The position numbers and the translations under genes were made by a program. The notes under the pieces are model-generated. The model had not been told where the DNA came from and did not search any database. It worked only from the letters and a program-made list of their open reading frames with translations. Below are positions 43,228-50,591 of a DNA stretch of 64,000 bases, one piece after another. This stretch comes from Planctomycetota bacterium. GTDB taxonomy: Bacteria; Planctomycetota; UBA1135; GCA-002686595. The stretch is from positions 22,352 to 86,351 of the forward strand of contig CANKOY010000008.1 in the NCBI GenBank assembly GCA_947484275.1. The letters are read 5' to 3'. Numbering within the stretch: position 1 is the first letter of the stretch; the number at the start of each line of letters is the position of its first letter.

Positions 43228-44292
43228 ATGATCACTATGGAAGAACTCCTGGCGTTGCTCATCCGCCAGGGCGGCTCCGACCTGCACATCACGGTCGCAT
43301 CCCCTCCCCGCATCCGTGTTGACGGCGTGCTCTTGCCGGTGGATTGTCCACCGCTGACTCCCGACGACACGCGGCGCCTGGCCACCAGTGTTCTGACCTC
43401 CGATCAGATCGCGAAGCTCGACCGCGAGCTCGAACTGGACTGCTCCTTCGGGCTCTCCGACCAGGGGCGTTTCCGGGCGAACATTTTTCACCAGCAAGGT
43501 GCCGTTGCATCGGTCATGCGCCTGATTCCGACGCGCATCGCGACCTTCGAACAGCTGGGGCTTCCGCGCGCGGTCTGCGAGCGGATTTGCTCATTGCGCT
43601 CAGGACTGGTGCTGGTCACCGGATCCACGGGCTCGGGCAAATCGACATCGCTCGCCTCGATGATCAATCACATCAATATGTCCCACCAGGGGCACATCGT
43701 GACCATCGAGGATCCGGTGGAATTCACGCACATTCACAAGCAGTGCCTTATCACCCAGCGCGAGGTGGGCGGCGACACGCAGTCCTTCGGGAAGGCCCTG
43801 AAGAGCGTGCTGCGCCAGGATCCCGACGTGGTCCTGATCGGCGAGATGCGCGACTACGAGACGATCGAAGCTGCGCTGACGCTGGCCGAGACCGGACACC
43901 TGACGTTTGGGACGCTGCACACTGCCGACGCCGTCCAGACGATCAACCGCATCGTCGACGTTTTTCCGGCGCACCAGCAACAGCAGGTGCGCACGCAATT
44001 GGCGTTCACGCTGGAAGCTGTGGTTTGCCAGCAACTCCTGCCCATGGCCGCCGGCCGCGGCCGCGCCATGGCCGCTGAGACTCTGATCTGCAACCCCGCC
44101 GTGCGCGCGCTCATTCGCGAGAACAAAGCGCACCAGATCTACTCGCAGATTCAAACCGGACAGCGCCTGGGAATGAAGACCATGGCCGCGTCGCTTGCCG
44201 AACTCGTCAAGAGCGGCAAGGTGCGCGTGGACGACGCAGATCGCGCGGCCTCTGACCCCACGGAACTGCGTAACTTGCTCCGGGCCGCCTGA
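43228..44292 (+). CDS. pilT: Type IV pilus retraction ATPase PilT
   Basis: Motor that depolymerises the pilus and drives twitching. The 354-residue protein is of usual length. It starts MITMEELLALLIRQGGSDLH with the SDLH motif. Walker A is GSTGSGKST (residues about 131-139), the Asp box VTIEDPVEFTH, Walker B VVLIGEMRDYET and the His box FGTLHTADAVQTINR. AVRALIRENKAHQIYSQIQT matches the PilT C-terminal AIRNLIRE motif needed for retraction. It heads pilT-pilB-pilC, with the pilB start 4 bases downstream. In contrast to the PilT-like gene at 23.4 kb it has no N-terminal extension. Confidence 0.96.
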   Translation: MITMEELLALLIRQGGSDLHITVASPPRIRVDGVLLPVDCPPLTPDDTRRLATSVLTSDQIAKLDRELELDCSFGLSDQGRFRANIFHQQGAVASVMRLIPTRIATFEQLGLPRAVCERICSLRSGLVLVTGSTGSGKSTSLASMINHINMSHQGHIVTIEDPVEFTHIHKQCLITQREVGGDTQSFGKALKSVLRQDPDVVLIGEMRDYETIEAALTLAETGHLTFGTLHTADAVQTINRIVDVFPAHQQQQVRTQLAFTLEAVVCQQLLPMAAGRGRAMAAETLICNPAVRALIRENKAHQIYSQIQTGQRLGMKTMAASLAELVKSGKVRVDDADRAASDPTELRNLLRAA

Positions 44293-44296
44293 CACC

Positions 44297-45997
44297 ATGG
44301 TCCGCGTCTCGGGCAAGATCCGCCGGCTGCTGGTCGATGCCGGTCTCGTCAGTGACGAGGACTGGGCAGCGGCGCGCGAGCGCGGCGGCGCACCGGTCGC
44401 GACCCTGCTTAGCCAGGGCACGCTGACTGAGTCGGCTCTGCTCTCAACCCTCGGCGCCGCCGCTGGCGTGGCACCTGTGGACATGACGCGCATGCGTCCG
44501 GATCCCCAGGCGCTTGGGTTGATTCCCCAGGACATCTGCCTGGAGCACGGCATCCTGCCCCTGGCGAAGAACGGCGACATCCTGACCATCGTCGTCAGCG
44601 ATCCGTTCGACGTGCTGCTGCTCGACGACATCAAGCGCATGACGCGCTGCAGCCTGCGCACGGTGCTCTCGCACCCCGCGGCGATCAAGGCCGCCAGCGA
44701 CGTGCTGTTCGACACTGGTTCAAAACAGGTCAGCGATCTCCTGGGCGAAGTCATCTCCGGCGAACTCGAAGTCGCCGTGGCTCAGGAACAGGAGAACATC
44801 GAGGCCGCGGCGGTCTCGTCGGAGGACGCGCCCGCAGTCAAGTTGATGAACTTGATCATCCTCCGCGGACTCAAGGAAAAGGCCAGTGACATCCACATCG
44901 AGCCCGGCGATGGCGCGATGCGCGTGCGCTATCGCGTGGACGGCGCCATGTACGAGGCGATGCGACCACCGGCATCGATCGGGCCGGCGTTGCTTTCGCG
45001 CCTGAAGATCATGGCCTCGCTCGACATCGCCGAGCGCTTTGCGCCCCAGGACGGCAAGTTCCAGATCCGCTTCGAGAACCGCAAGATCGACTTCCGCTTG
45101 TCGATCCTGCCGGTGGTCGGCGGCGAGAAGGCCGTGATGCGGATCCTCGACACGGGATCCATGTCGCTCAAGCTCGACAGCCTGGGCTACGAAGTCAAAT
45201 CGCTCGAGGACATCAAGCGCGCTTTCTCAGCGGCCTACGGGATGTTGCTCCTGACCGGTCCCACGGGCTCGGGAAAATCAACGACGCTGTACTCCTGCAT
45301 CAAGGAAGTCGCGACGCCCGACGTCAACGTCGTGACCGTCGAGGATCCGGTGGAGTACCGCATGGACGGCATCAACCAGGTGCCGGTGAATCCCAAGCGC
45401 GGCATGACTTTCGCCGGCGCCCTGCGGTCGATTTTGCGTCAGGACCCTGACATCGTTCTCGTCGGTGAGATCCGCGACACGGAGACTGCCGACATTGCTA
45501 TCAAAGCTGCGCTCACGGGACACTTGGTGCTCTCGACGCTGCACACCAACGACGCTGCGACGACGATTACGCGTCTGGTGGACATGGGTATCGACCCGTT
45601 CATGGTCGCAAGCTCGCTCTTGTGCATCGGAGCCCAGCGGCTGGCGCGCAAGTTGTGCACGCAGTGCCGCGTCAAGCTCGATCGACTGCCGACGGCGGAA
45701 CTGCTCTCGGTCGGATTCCTGGAATCTGAGATCGACGAGCTCGTGATCTACGGGCCCGGCCCCAGTGGCTGCGCGCGCTGCAAGGAGGGCTACAAGGGAC
45801 GCTTCGCGATCCTGGAGACCCTGTACCTCGAAGCGCCACTCAAACGGATGGTGATCGAGCGTCGATCAGCCGTCGAAATCAAGTCCGAGGCCTTGCGTCT
45901 GGGAATGCTCTCCCTCAGACGCGTCGGCCTCCTCAACGTGGCGCGCGGCAAGACTTCCCTCGAGGAAGTCCTGCGCACGACGTTGGACGACAAGTAA
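44297..45997 (+). CDS. pilB: Type IV pilus assembly ATPase PilB
   Basis: Motor that adds pilins to the growing pilus. The 566-residue protein has an N-terminal GspE-N/MshEN domain (about 1-150: GRxLVDAGLVSDEDW-like start, LPLAKNGDILTIVVSDPFDV), an N2 domain (ASDIHIEPGDGAMRVRYRVD) and the motor with Walker A GPTGSGKST, the Asp box VTVEDPVEYRMDGINQV, Walker B IVLVGEIRDTETADIA and the His box STLHTNDAATTITRL. The tetracysteine zinc site is CTQC (near 454) and CARC (near 495). The start is the ATG at 44297, 4 bases after the pilT stop. The pilC gene follows 25 bases downstream. Confidence 0.96.
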   Translation: MVRVSGKIRRLLVDAGLVSDEDWAAARERGGAPVATLLSQGTLTESALLSTLGAAAGVAPVDMTRMRPDPQALGLIPQDICLEHGILPLAKNGDILTIVVSDPFDVLLLDDIKRMTRCSLRTVLSHPAAIKAASDVLFDTGSKQVSDLLGEVISGELEVAVAQEQENIEAAAVSSEDAPAVKLMNLIILRGLKEKASDIHIEPGDGAMRVRYRVDGAMYEAMRPPASIGPALLSRLKIMASLDIAERFAPQDGKFQIRFENRKIDFRLSILPVVGGEKAVMRILDTGSMSLKLDSLGYEVKSLEDIKRAFSAAYGMLLLTGPTGSGKSTTLYSCIKEVATPDVNVVTVEDPVEYRMDGINQVPVNPKRGMTFAGALRSILRQDPDIVLVGEIRDTETADIAIKAALTGHLVLSTLHTNDAATTITRLVDMGIDPFMVASSLLCIGAQRLARKLCTQCRVKLDRLPTAELLSVGFLESEIDELVIYGPGPSGCARCKEGYKGRFAILETLYLEAPLKRMVIERRSAVEIKSEALRLGMLSLRRVGLLNVARGKTSLEEVLRTTLDDK

Positions 45998-46022
45998 CCC
46001 CAGAGGGCTGCAAGTCACACAC

Positions 46023-47267
46023 GTGGGAAGTTTCAAGTACGCAGCGAAGAAGGCCGGCGGTCAAACGGTCGAAGGCACGATTCAGGCCGAGGACAAGACC
46101 GGGGCACTGGCGGAACTGCGCAAGCAGAACCTGGTGGTGCTCAACGTCGAGGCCGTGTCCTCCAAGGGCGGGGCCAAGTCGTTCAAGTTCGGCGCGAAGG
46201 GCCGCAAGTTCTTCCAGAGCGGACCGTCGATCGACCGCAACGAACTGGTGTTGTTCACGCGCCAGCTCGCGACCATGGTCGCGTCCGGGCTTGCACTGCT
46301 CGAGGCGATCGACGTGCTGGGCGAACAAGCCGACAGCAAGGGAATGCGCCAGACTTGTCAGAAGCTCGGGGCGGAACTGCGCGGCGGTTCCGACCTGTCG
46401 AGCGCCATGGATACCTGCCCGCGGGCCTTCAATCCGCTGTACGTCTCGATGGTTCGCGCGGGCGAAGCCTCGGGTCAGATGGACATCATCCTCGAGCGTT
46501 TGGCGGACTATCAGGAAGCCAGTCAGGCCCTGACGCGTGAGATCCGCTCCGCCATGACCTACCCGGTCATTTCGCTGACCCTCGTGCTTGGCATTACGGC
46601 CTTCCTGATGATCGGGGTCGTCCCGACGTTCAAGTCAGTCTTCGAAGGCCTTGGCGCGAAACTCCCGGCGATCACCGAGTTCGTTCTCGCCACAAGCGAT
46701 TTCCTGCGCGCGCATTGGTTTCTGATGGGCTCCGCCTTCGCGGGGTCGATCTTCGGCCTGATGATGTTCAAGAAGACCCGCGTCGGTTCGCACTGGTTCG
46801 ACGTGCTCACCTTGAAGATCCCCGTGTTCGGTCCCCTGGCTCGCAAGGTGGCCCTGGCTCGCTTCTCGCGCACCTTCGCCACACTGATCCGCTCCGGCGT
46901 GCCGATCATGGCCACGCTCGAGATCGTCTCGAATACTGCGGGCAACTCGGTCATCTCCAACGCGGTCGACGCGTCGCGCGAGAGCGTCAAGAATGGGCAG
47001 TTGCTCTCTGATCCCCTGGCGCGGACGAAGGTCTTCCCCTCAATGGTCGTGCGCATGATCGCCATCGGCGAGAAGACCGGCAGCCTCGAAGCGCTGCTGG
47101 AAAAAATTGCCGAGTTCTATGACGCCCAGGTCAAGGCCTCGATCAAGGCCATGACGAGCCTGATCGAACCGATCCTGATCACGTTCATGGGCGTGATCGT
47201 CGGCGGCGTGGTGCTCAGCGTGTTCCTCCCGATCCTCGACGTCGTCGGCAAGCTCGGCGGCGGTTGA
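46023..47267 (+). CDS. pilC: Type IV pilus inner-membrane platform protein PilC
   Basis: Polytopic platform protein that couples PilB and PilT to pilins. The 414-residue protein has two GspF domains. The first has FTRQLATMVASGLALLEAID and ends in the segment AMTYPVISLTLVLGITAFLM. The second has FSRTFATLIRSGVPIMATLE and a final membrane segment ILITFMGVIVGGVVLSVFLP. Three membrane segments are expected, near 175, 225 and 385. The start is a GTG 25 bases after pilB; MGSFKYAAKKAGGQTVEGTI matches the family N-terminus. A strong terminator follows. Confidence 0.95.
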   Translation: MGSFKYAAKKAGGQTVEGTIQAEDKTGALAELRKQNLVVLNVEAVSSKGGAKSFKFGAKGRKFFQSGPSIDRNELVLFTRQLATMVASGLALLEAIDVLGEQADSKGMRQTCQKLGAELRGGSDLSSAMDTCPRAFNPLYVSMVRAGEASGQMDIILERLADYQEASQALTREIRSAMTYPVISLTLVLGITAFLMIGVVPTFKSVFEGLGAKLPAITEFVLATSDFLRAHWFLMGSAFAGSIFGLMMFKKTRVGSHWFDVLTLKIPVFGPLARKVALARFSRTFATLIRSGVPIMATLEIVSNTAGNSVISNAVDASRESVKNGQLLSDPLARTKVFPSMVVRMIAIGEKTGSLEALLEKIAEFYDAQVKASIKAMTSLIEPILITFMGVIVGGVVLSVFLPILDVVGKLGGG

Positions 47268-47306
47268 TTCGGCTGCTCAGGCCAGCGGGGCCTGGAAGTT
47301 CTTGGC

Positions 47307-47332
47307 GAGGCCGGTCCCAGTGGACCGGCCTC
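47307..47332 (+). terminator. Intrinsic terminator after pilC
   Basis: GAGGCCGGTCC-CAGT-GGACCGGCCTC: a perfect 11-bp stem with a 4-base loop, 39 bases after the pilC stop and followed by GCTCATTT. It separates pilT-B-C transcription from the highly expressed pilin gene. Confidence 0.7.
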
Positions 47333-47512
47333 GCTCATTTCACGGCGAATTCCTGCGGTCAGGGTCCCAGGCAGTGCCCCTCCTGAGAGCCTGGAACGAA
47401 AACTCGCGGAAAAAGACCATGAGACTCAAGGGCCGCCTCGGGCAGCGTCGATCCACAGCTCGTCGAACGCCGCCCGCCGGACAGGGATGACCTGGAGGGG
47501 GGGTGGAAGGGA

Positions 47513-47528
47513 CGGTCCTCGTGGACCG
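47513..47528 (+). promoter_or_regulatory. Hairpin in the pilA leader
   Basis: CGGTCC-TCGT-GGACCG, a 6-bp stem about 120 bases before the pilin ATG. Its core (GGTCC, four bases, GGACC) is the same as the pilC terminator's. It may stabilise the pilin mRNA 5' end or be an attenuator. Confidence 0.4.
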
Positions 47529-47649
47529 CCCCGCATCTCAGTCGCGGCTGCCGGGAACAACACCGTCACCGCGGAATTCAAAAGGCAACCCCTCCCGCGT
47601 GAGGAAAGAACTGCTGGAAGCAACGGCCACTTGGTCCCGCGCAGGCAGG

Positions 47650-48405
47650 ATGGAAGACAACAAGATGATGATCAATCGCAAGAACGCAGGTTTCACGCTG
47701 ATCGAACTCATGATCGTGGTCGCCATCATCGCGATTATCGCGTCAGTCGCGATCCCCAAGCTGCTGAGCGCTCGCCTTTCGGCGAACGAGTCGGCCGCGA
47801 TCAGCACTCTCCGCTCGCTCTCCTCGTCACAGGCGCAGGTTCAATCCTCCGGCGCCATTGACTCGGACGGCGACGGTGCCGGTGAGTACGGCTACTTCGC
47901 CGAACTCGCAGGTTCGCAGCCGGTGCGCGTCAGCGCAGCCAATGTTGCCGCCGCCGGCGTCGCCGGTACCGACAACCTGACCCCGTCCGTGATGTCGTCC
48001 GCCTTCGGGACGGTCAACGCCACGCGCCAAGTCTCGCGCTCGGGCTACCTCTACCAGATCTGGTTGCCGGCCGCGACGGTCGGTGCTGCCACCGCGGGCA
48101 TCGCGGAAGACCCGACCACGGGCGGAAAGCTCGGCGCTCCGTTCCCTGATCCGGACAACGGCGAAGTCATGTGGTGCTGCTACGCCTGGCCGATGCAGGC
48201 CAGCCAGACCGGCAACCGCGTCTTCTTCGTCAACCAGGAAGGCGACCTGCTGCAGATGCTGAACCGTCAGGCAGCTCCGTACAGCACGACAGCGACCGGC
48301 CCGGCGTTCGACGCCGTGTTCTCTGTGGCCCTCGACATGGGCAGCCCGCTCGGCATCAACGGTGTGGTCGCGAACGACACGTTCAACTGGGCCCCGGTCC
48401 AGTAG
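47650..48405 (+). CDS. pilA: Major type IV pilin (PulG/PilA-like prepilin)
   Basis: Pilus subunit. The prepilin leader ends NRKNAG, then FTLIELMIVVAIIAIIASVA begins the mature hydrophobic helix with Glu5. PilD would cut between G and F. The 251-residue precursor is longer than classical pilins. The globular part includes STLRSLSSSQAQVQSS and SDGDGAGEYGYFAELAG, a pattern I associate with PulG-like pseudopilins of Planctomycetota, and a CC pair in EVMWCCYAW. Starts at 47650, 47665 or 47668 all keep the leader; 47650 gives a 14-residue leader, 47665 one of 9. Being single and after pilT-B-C it is probably the major pilin, but a pseudopilin role cannot be excluded. Confidence 0.88.
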   Translation: MEDNKMMINRKNAGFTLIELMIVVAIIAIIASVAIPKLLSARLSANESAAISTLRSLSSSQAQVQSSGAIDSDGDGAGEYGYFAELAGSQPVRVSAANVAAAGVAGTDNLTPSVMSSAFGTVNATRQVSRSGYLYQIWLPAATVGAATAGIAEDPTTGGKLGAPFPDPDNGEVMWCCYAWPMQASQTGNRVFFVNQEGDLLQMLNRQAAPYSTTATGPAFDAVFSVALDMGSPLGINGVVANDTFNWAPVQ

Positions 48406-48429
48406 TTCGACACTCGCTCGCAAGAGTTC

Positions 48430-48463
48430 GCGGGGCGTCGCCGGTTCTCCGGTGGCGCCCCGC
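48430..48463. terminator. Bidirectional terminator between pilA and tatD
   Basis: A 15-bp stem with two G-U wobbles (48430-48444 with 48449-48463) and a TTCT loop. It fills the short gap between the convergent pilA and tatD genes, and ATTT follows closely on the plus strand. Confidence 0.72.
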
Positions 48464-48470
48464 CTGCATT

Positions 48471-49238
48471 TCACAGGTCGGGGAGACCGAACAGCAGGCT
48501 CGCGTTGGCAGAGGTCGCTCGCGCGAGTTGGGTGAAATCGTCGCCGCGCACATGGGCGATGTGTTCAAGGACCGAGCGAACCAACGCAGGTTCGTTGCGC
48601 TTGCCACGCTGACCCTGGGGCGCGAGGAACGGGCAATCGGTCTCCACCAGCAGTCGCTCCCGCGGTACGACTTTGGCGGCCGCGCGATTGTCGATGTTCT
48701 TGGGGTAGGTGACGACGCCGCTGAATGAGATGTAGAACCCAAGCTCCAGGTACGGCGCGAGTTCGCGCTCGCCCATGGTGAAGCAGTGCATCACCCCTCG
48801 CACGCCGGAGAATTCCCGCAGCAACGCCAGGGTGTCCAGGTGCGCGTCGCGACAGTGCACGATGATCGGGAGCTCGAGCTCGCACGCAAGCTGCAAATGC
48901 CAGCGGAAGTTGGCGACCTGGGCCTCGCGCGGCGAAAAGGCCTTGAACCAATCCAGTCCGGTCTCGCCTACGGCAACACACGCGGGCCGCAGGCAGAGCT
49001 CGCGAATCAGCTCGCGCGAATCCTCACCATGGTCGGCGGCATCGTGGGGGTGGATCCCGGCGCTGGGATGCAATCCCGTCTGGCCCTCGCACAGCGCGAA
49101 TGCCTGCGCGGAAGTGTCGGGATTGGTTCCGACGATGATCATGCGCGAGACCTCCGCGGCCCGCGCACGCTCAAGGACAGCCTGGCGATCGGCGTCGAAA
49201 TCGGTCCAAAAAACGTGGGCGTGCGTGTCCGTGATCAT
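48471..49238 (-). CDS. tatD: TatD family metal-dependent hydrolase
   Basis: TIM-barrel metallohydrolase with reported DNase activity, of the TatD family. The 255-residue protein shows all four metal motifs: ITDTHAHV at the start, GETGLDWF (near residue 93), IIVHCRDAHLD (near 128) and LLVETDCPFLAPQGQRGKRN (near 200). GVMHCFTMGE and YISFSGVVTY are also typical. The start overlaps the stop of the upstream lipoprotein gene by 4 bases, so both are in one minus-strand unit. The true substrate is unknown. Confidence 0.94.
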   Translation of the reverse strand: MITDTHAHVFWTDFDADRQAVLERARAAEVSRMIIVGTNPDTSAQAFALCEGQTGLHPSAGIHPHDAADHGEDSRELIRELCLRPACVAVGETGLDWFKAFSPREAQVANFRWHLQLACELELPIIVHCRDAHLDTLALLREFSGVRGVMHCFTMGERELAPYLELGFYISFSGVVTYPKNIDNRAAAKVVPRERLLVETDCPFLAPQGQRGKRNEPALVRSVLEHIAHVRGDDFTQLARATSANASLLFGLPDL

Positions 49239-50188
49239 GGACAGGTCTTGCGCACCAAATCGTCCAAGAAGTAGATGAAGCTCGGGTCGGATTCACGCTC
49301 CAATACGCCGGTCAGCACGGTGCAAGCATCGGCGCGGGGGAGCGATTTGTGAACGGCCTGTGCGGCCTTGCGCCGCAACAATCCGTCGGAACTCGTTTCC
49401 ACCAGGACTGTCTCCAGGGCCTTGCGACTGGCGCGGCTGGCGCGCTCCGCCCCGAGTTCATCCACCGCAACGTAGCGTACGTCCGCGGTTTGAGCGATGT
49501 CGACCGCGATGCGCGCCAGTGTCTCGTCGATCGGACGACGCACGGAGCGCGCCGCGGCGATCCAATGGCGCAGCATGAGCTCCTTGGGAGGCAGCGTGAC
49601 ACTTGGACGCACTTCCAGCAGGGTCGGTTCGAAGAGCCCGACCGCCACGGCCGGTGAGGTTTCGCAAAGCAGACGCGAGGCCTCTGTGCGCACGCCGAGG
49701 GTCGACTTCGCGTCGTACTGGAGGCTCAGCCGCTCCAAGAGGGGCCGCGTCAATTCCGGGTCGGTGTGCGCGGCGACCGACAGCAGCGCCGTGCGCCATT
49801 CGTCGCTGGAGGCCGCGTCCGCCTCAAAGGACTCGAGAGCCGCGGGTGCAAGGCTCGGCGACCCGCGTTCTAGCTCCAACAAGTGGTCGCGCTTTTTGGT
49901 GCGCCACTCGTACTGCTTGTCACTGGTGGCGATGGGGGAGATCGGGGCAAACGTCAGGCGCAGGCCTTCGATCGATGCCCGCGCCGCGTCGCTGATCTTC
50001 GCGGGGACCTGGGCCGGGGGTCCAGCGCTCGAGGAGTCGCCACAGCCGGCGCCTCCCAGGGCCACGAGGACCAGCACAATGATCGAGACCGCACCGCCCG
50101 TGTGCGAAGTCGCTCGACTAGTGGGCCGGGAATGGAGGCGTAGGGGCTTCCGATGGGAGTTCTGTGCTTCTGACGGGGTCATCATGGG
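49235..50188 (-). CDS. Putative lipoprotein, possibly helical-repeat
   Basis: A 317-residue predicted lipoprotein. A long N-region precedes the hydrophobic segment (about 33-45) and the lipobox GAGC (Cys48). The rest appears all-helical with leucine/alanine spacing, for example SDEWRTALLSVAAHTDPELT, RHWIAAARSVRRPI and DGLLRRKAAQAVHKSLPRAD, which suggests HEAT-like repeats. The family is not recognised. Start choice: the ATG at 50188 or 50185, because a TAAGAT hexamer lies 4 bases upstream. It reads away from the giant lipoprotein gene at 50592. Confidence 0.65.
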   Translation of the reverse strand, partial: PMMTPSEAQNSHRKPLRLHSRPTSRATSHTGGAVSIIVLVLVALGGAGCGDSSSAGPPAQVPAKISDAARASIEGLRLTFAPISPIATSDKQYEWRTKKRDHLLELERGSPSLAPAALESFEADAASSDEWRTALLSVAAHTDPELTRPLLERLSLQYDAKSTLGVRTEASRLLCETSPAVAVGLFEPTLLEVRPSVTLPPKELMLRHWIAAARSVRRPIDETLARIAVDIAQTADVRYVAVDELGAERASRASRKALETVLVETSSDGLLRRKAAQAVHKSLPRADACTVLTGVLERESDPSFIYFLDDLVRKTCP

Positions 50189-50591
50189 GATCTTAGGGGC
50201 TGATACCGGTTGGGCCGCCATGGGCACGGGATTTGACCGATCCTTGCCGGGACGGACCGTTCGGTCGGGTGGCCTGACCCTCGGTCGTCCGATCCGGGCC
50301 CGGCGTGCTCAGCGCACACCAGACGGGGCCGCGAGAGCCGCAAAACTCTGGCAACTCCCGGACCCTGGCCTCTATAGTGCTCAACCCTGAACCTCTGGAT
50401 CTGACCCCTCGCCTCTGACCTGGGTGCTCCCGCGTGGAGTCCCAGGCGCGAGCGATTGTCCCTCTGGAATCTGGCCGCCGGAGCTGTCCCCCCAGCATCG
50501 GCGAGCCGCGCCCTCAACCCGACCGGCAAGCCCCTACACTCCTTCTCCACGCAGTTGCGCTCCCCCCCTTAGCGCACGAGGTGATTACGAA
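50189..50591. other. Divergent intergenic region
   Basis: 403 bases between a minus-strand lipoprotein gene and a plus-strand giant lipoprotein gene. On the minus strand TAAGAT (50193-50198) lies next to the start. On the plus strand TATAGT (50373-50378) is a 5/6 -10 match with a poor -35 (TGGCAA, 18 bases upstream). A ribosome binding site for the plus-strand gene lies at its end. No gene was supported here. Confidence 0.55.
50578..50585 (+). promoter_or_regulatory. Ribosome binding site of the 50.6-kb lipoprotein gene
   Basis: GAGGTGAT is a full anti-Shine-Dalgarno match, 6 bases before the ATG at 50592. It fixes the start and excludes the longer open frame from 50424. Confidence 0.8.

Larger units (their letters stand above)
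47268..47649. other. Leader region between pilC and pilA
   Basis: 382 bases separating pilC from the pilin gene. It contains a terminator (47307-47332) and a second hairpin (47513-47528) of similar core sequence. A small reading frame with ATG 47419 and stop 47488-47490 (23 codons, basic) is present but not convincing. No consensus sigma-54 (GG-N10-GC) or good sigma-70 site was found, although the pilin gene should have its own promoter. Confidence 0.6.

Noticed and set aside
47419..47490. 23-codon basic reading frame before pilA as a leader peptide
   Set aside because: The composition is that of random GC-rich sequence, there is no convincing ribosome binding site and no attenuator follows closely.
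47268..47649. Sigma-54 promoter for pilA (GG-N10-GC)
   Set aside because: The best candidate (TGGAACGAAAACTCGC) has 11 rather than 10 bases between GG and GC and lacks the rest of the consensus.
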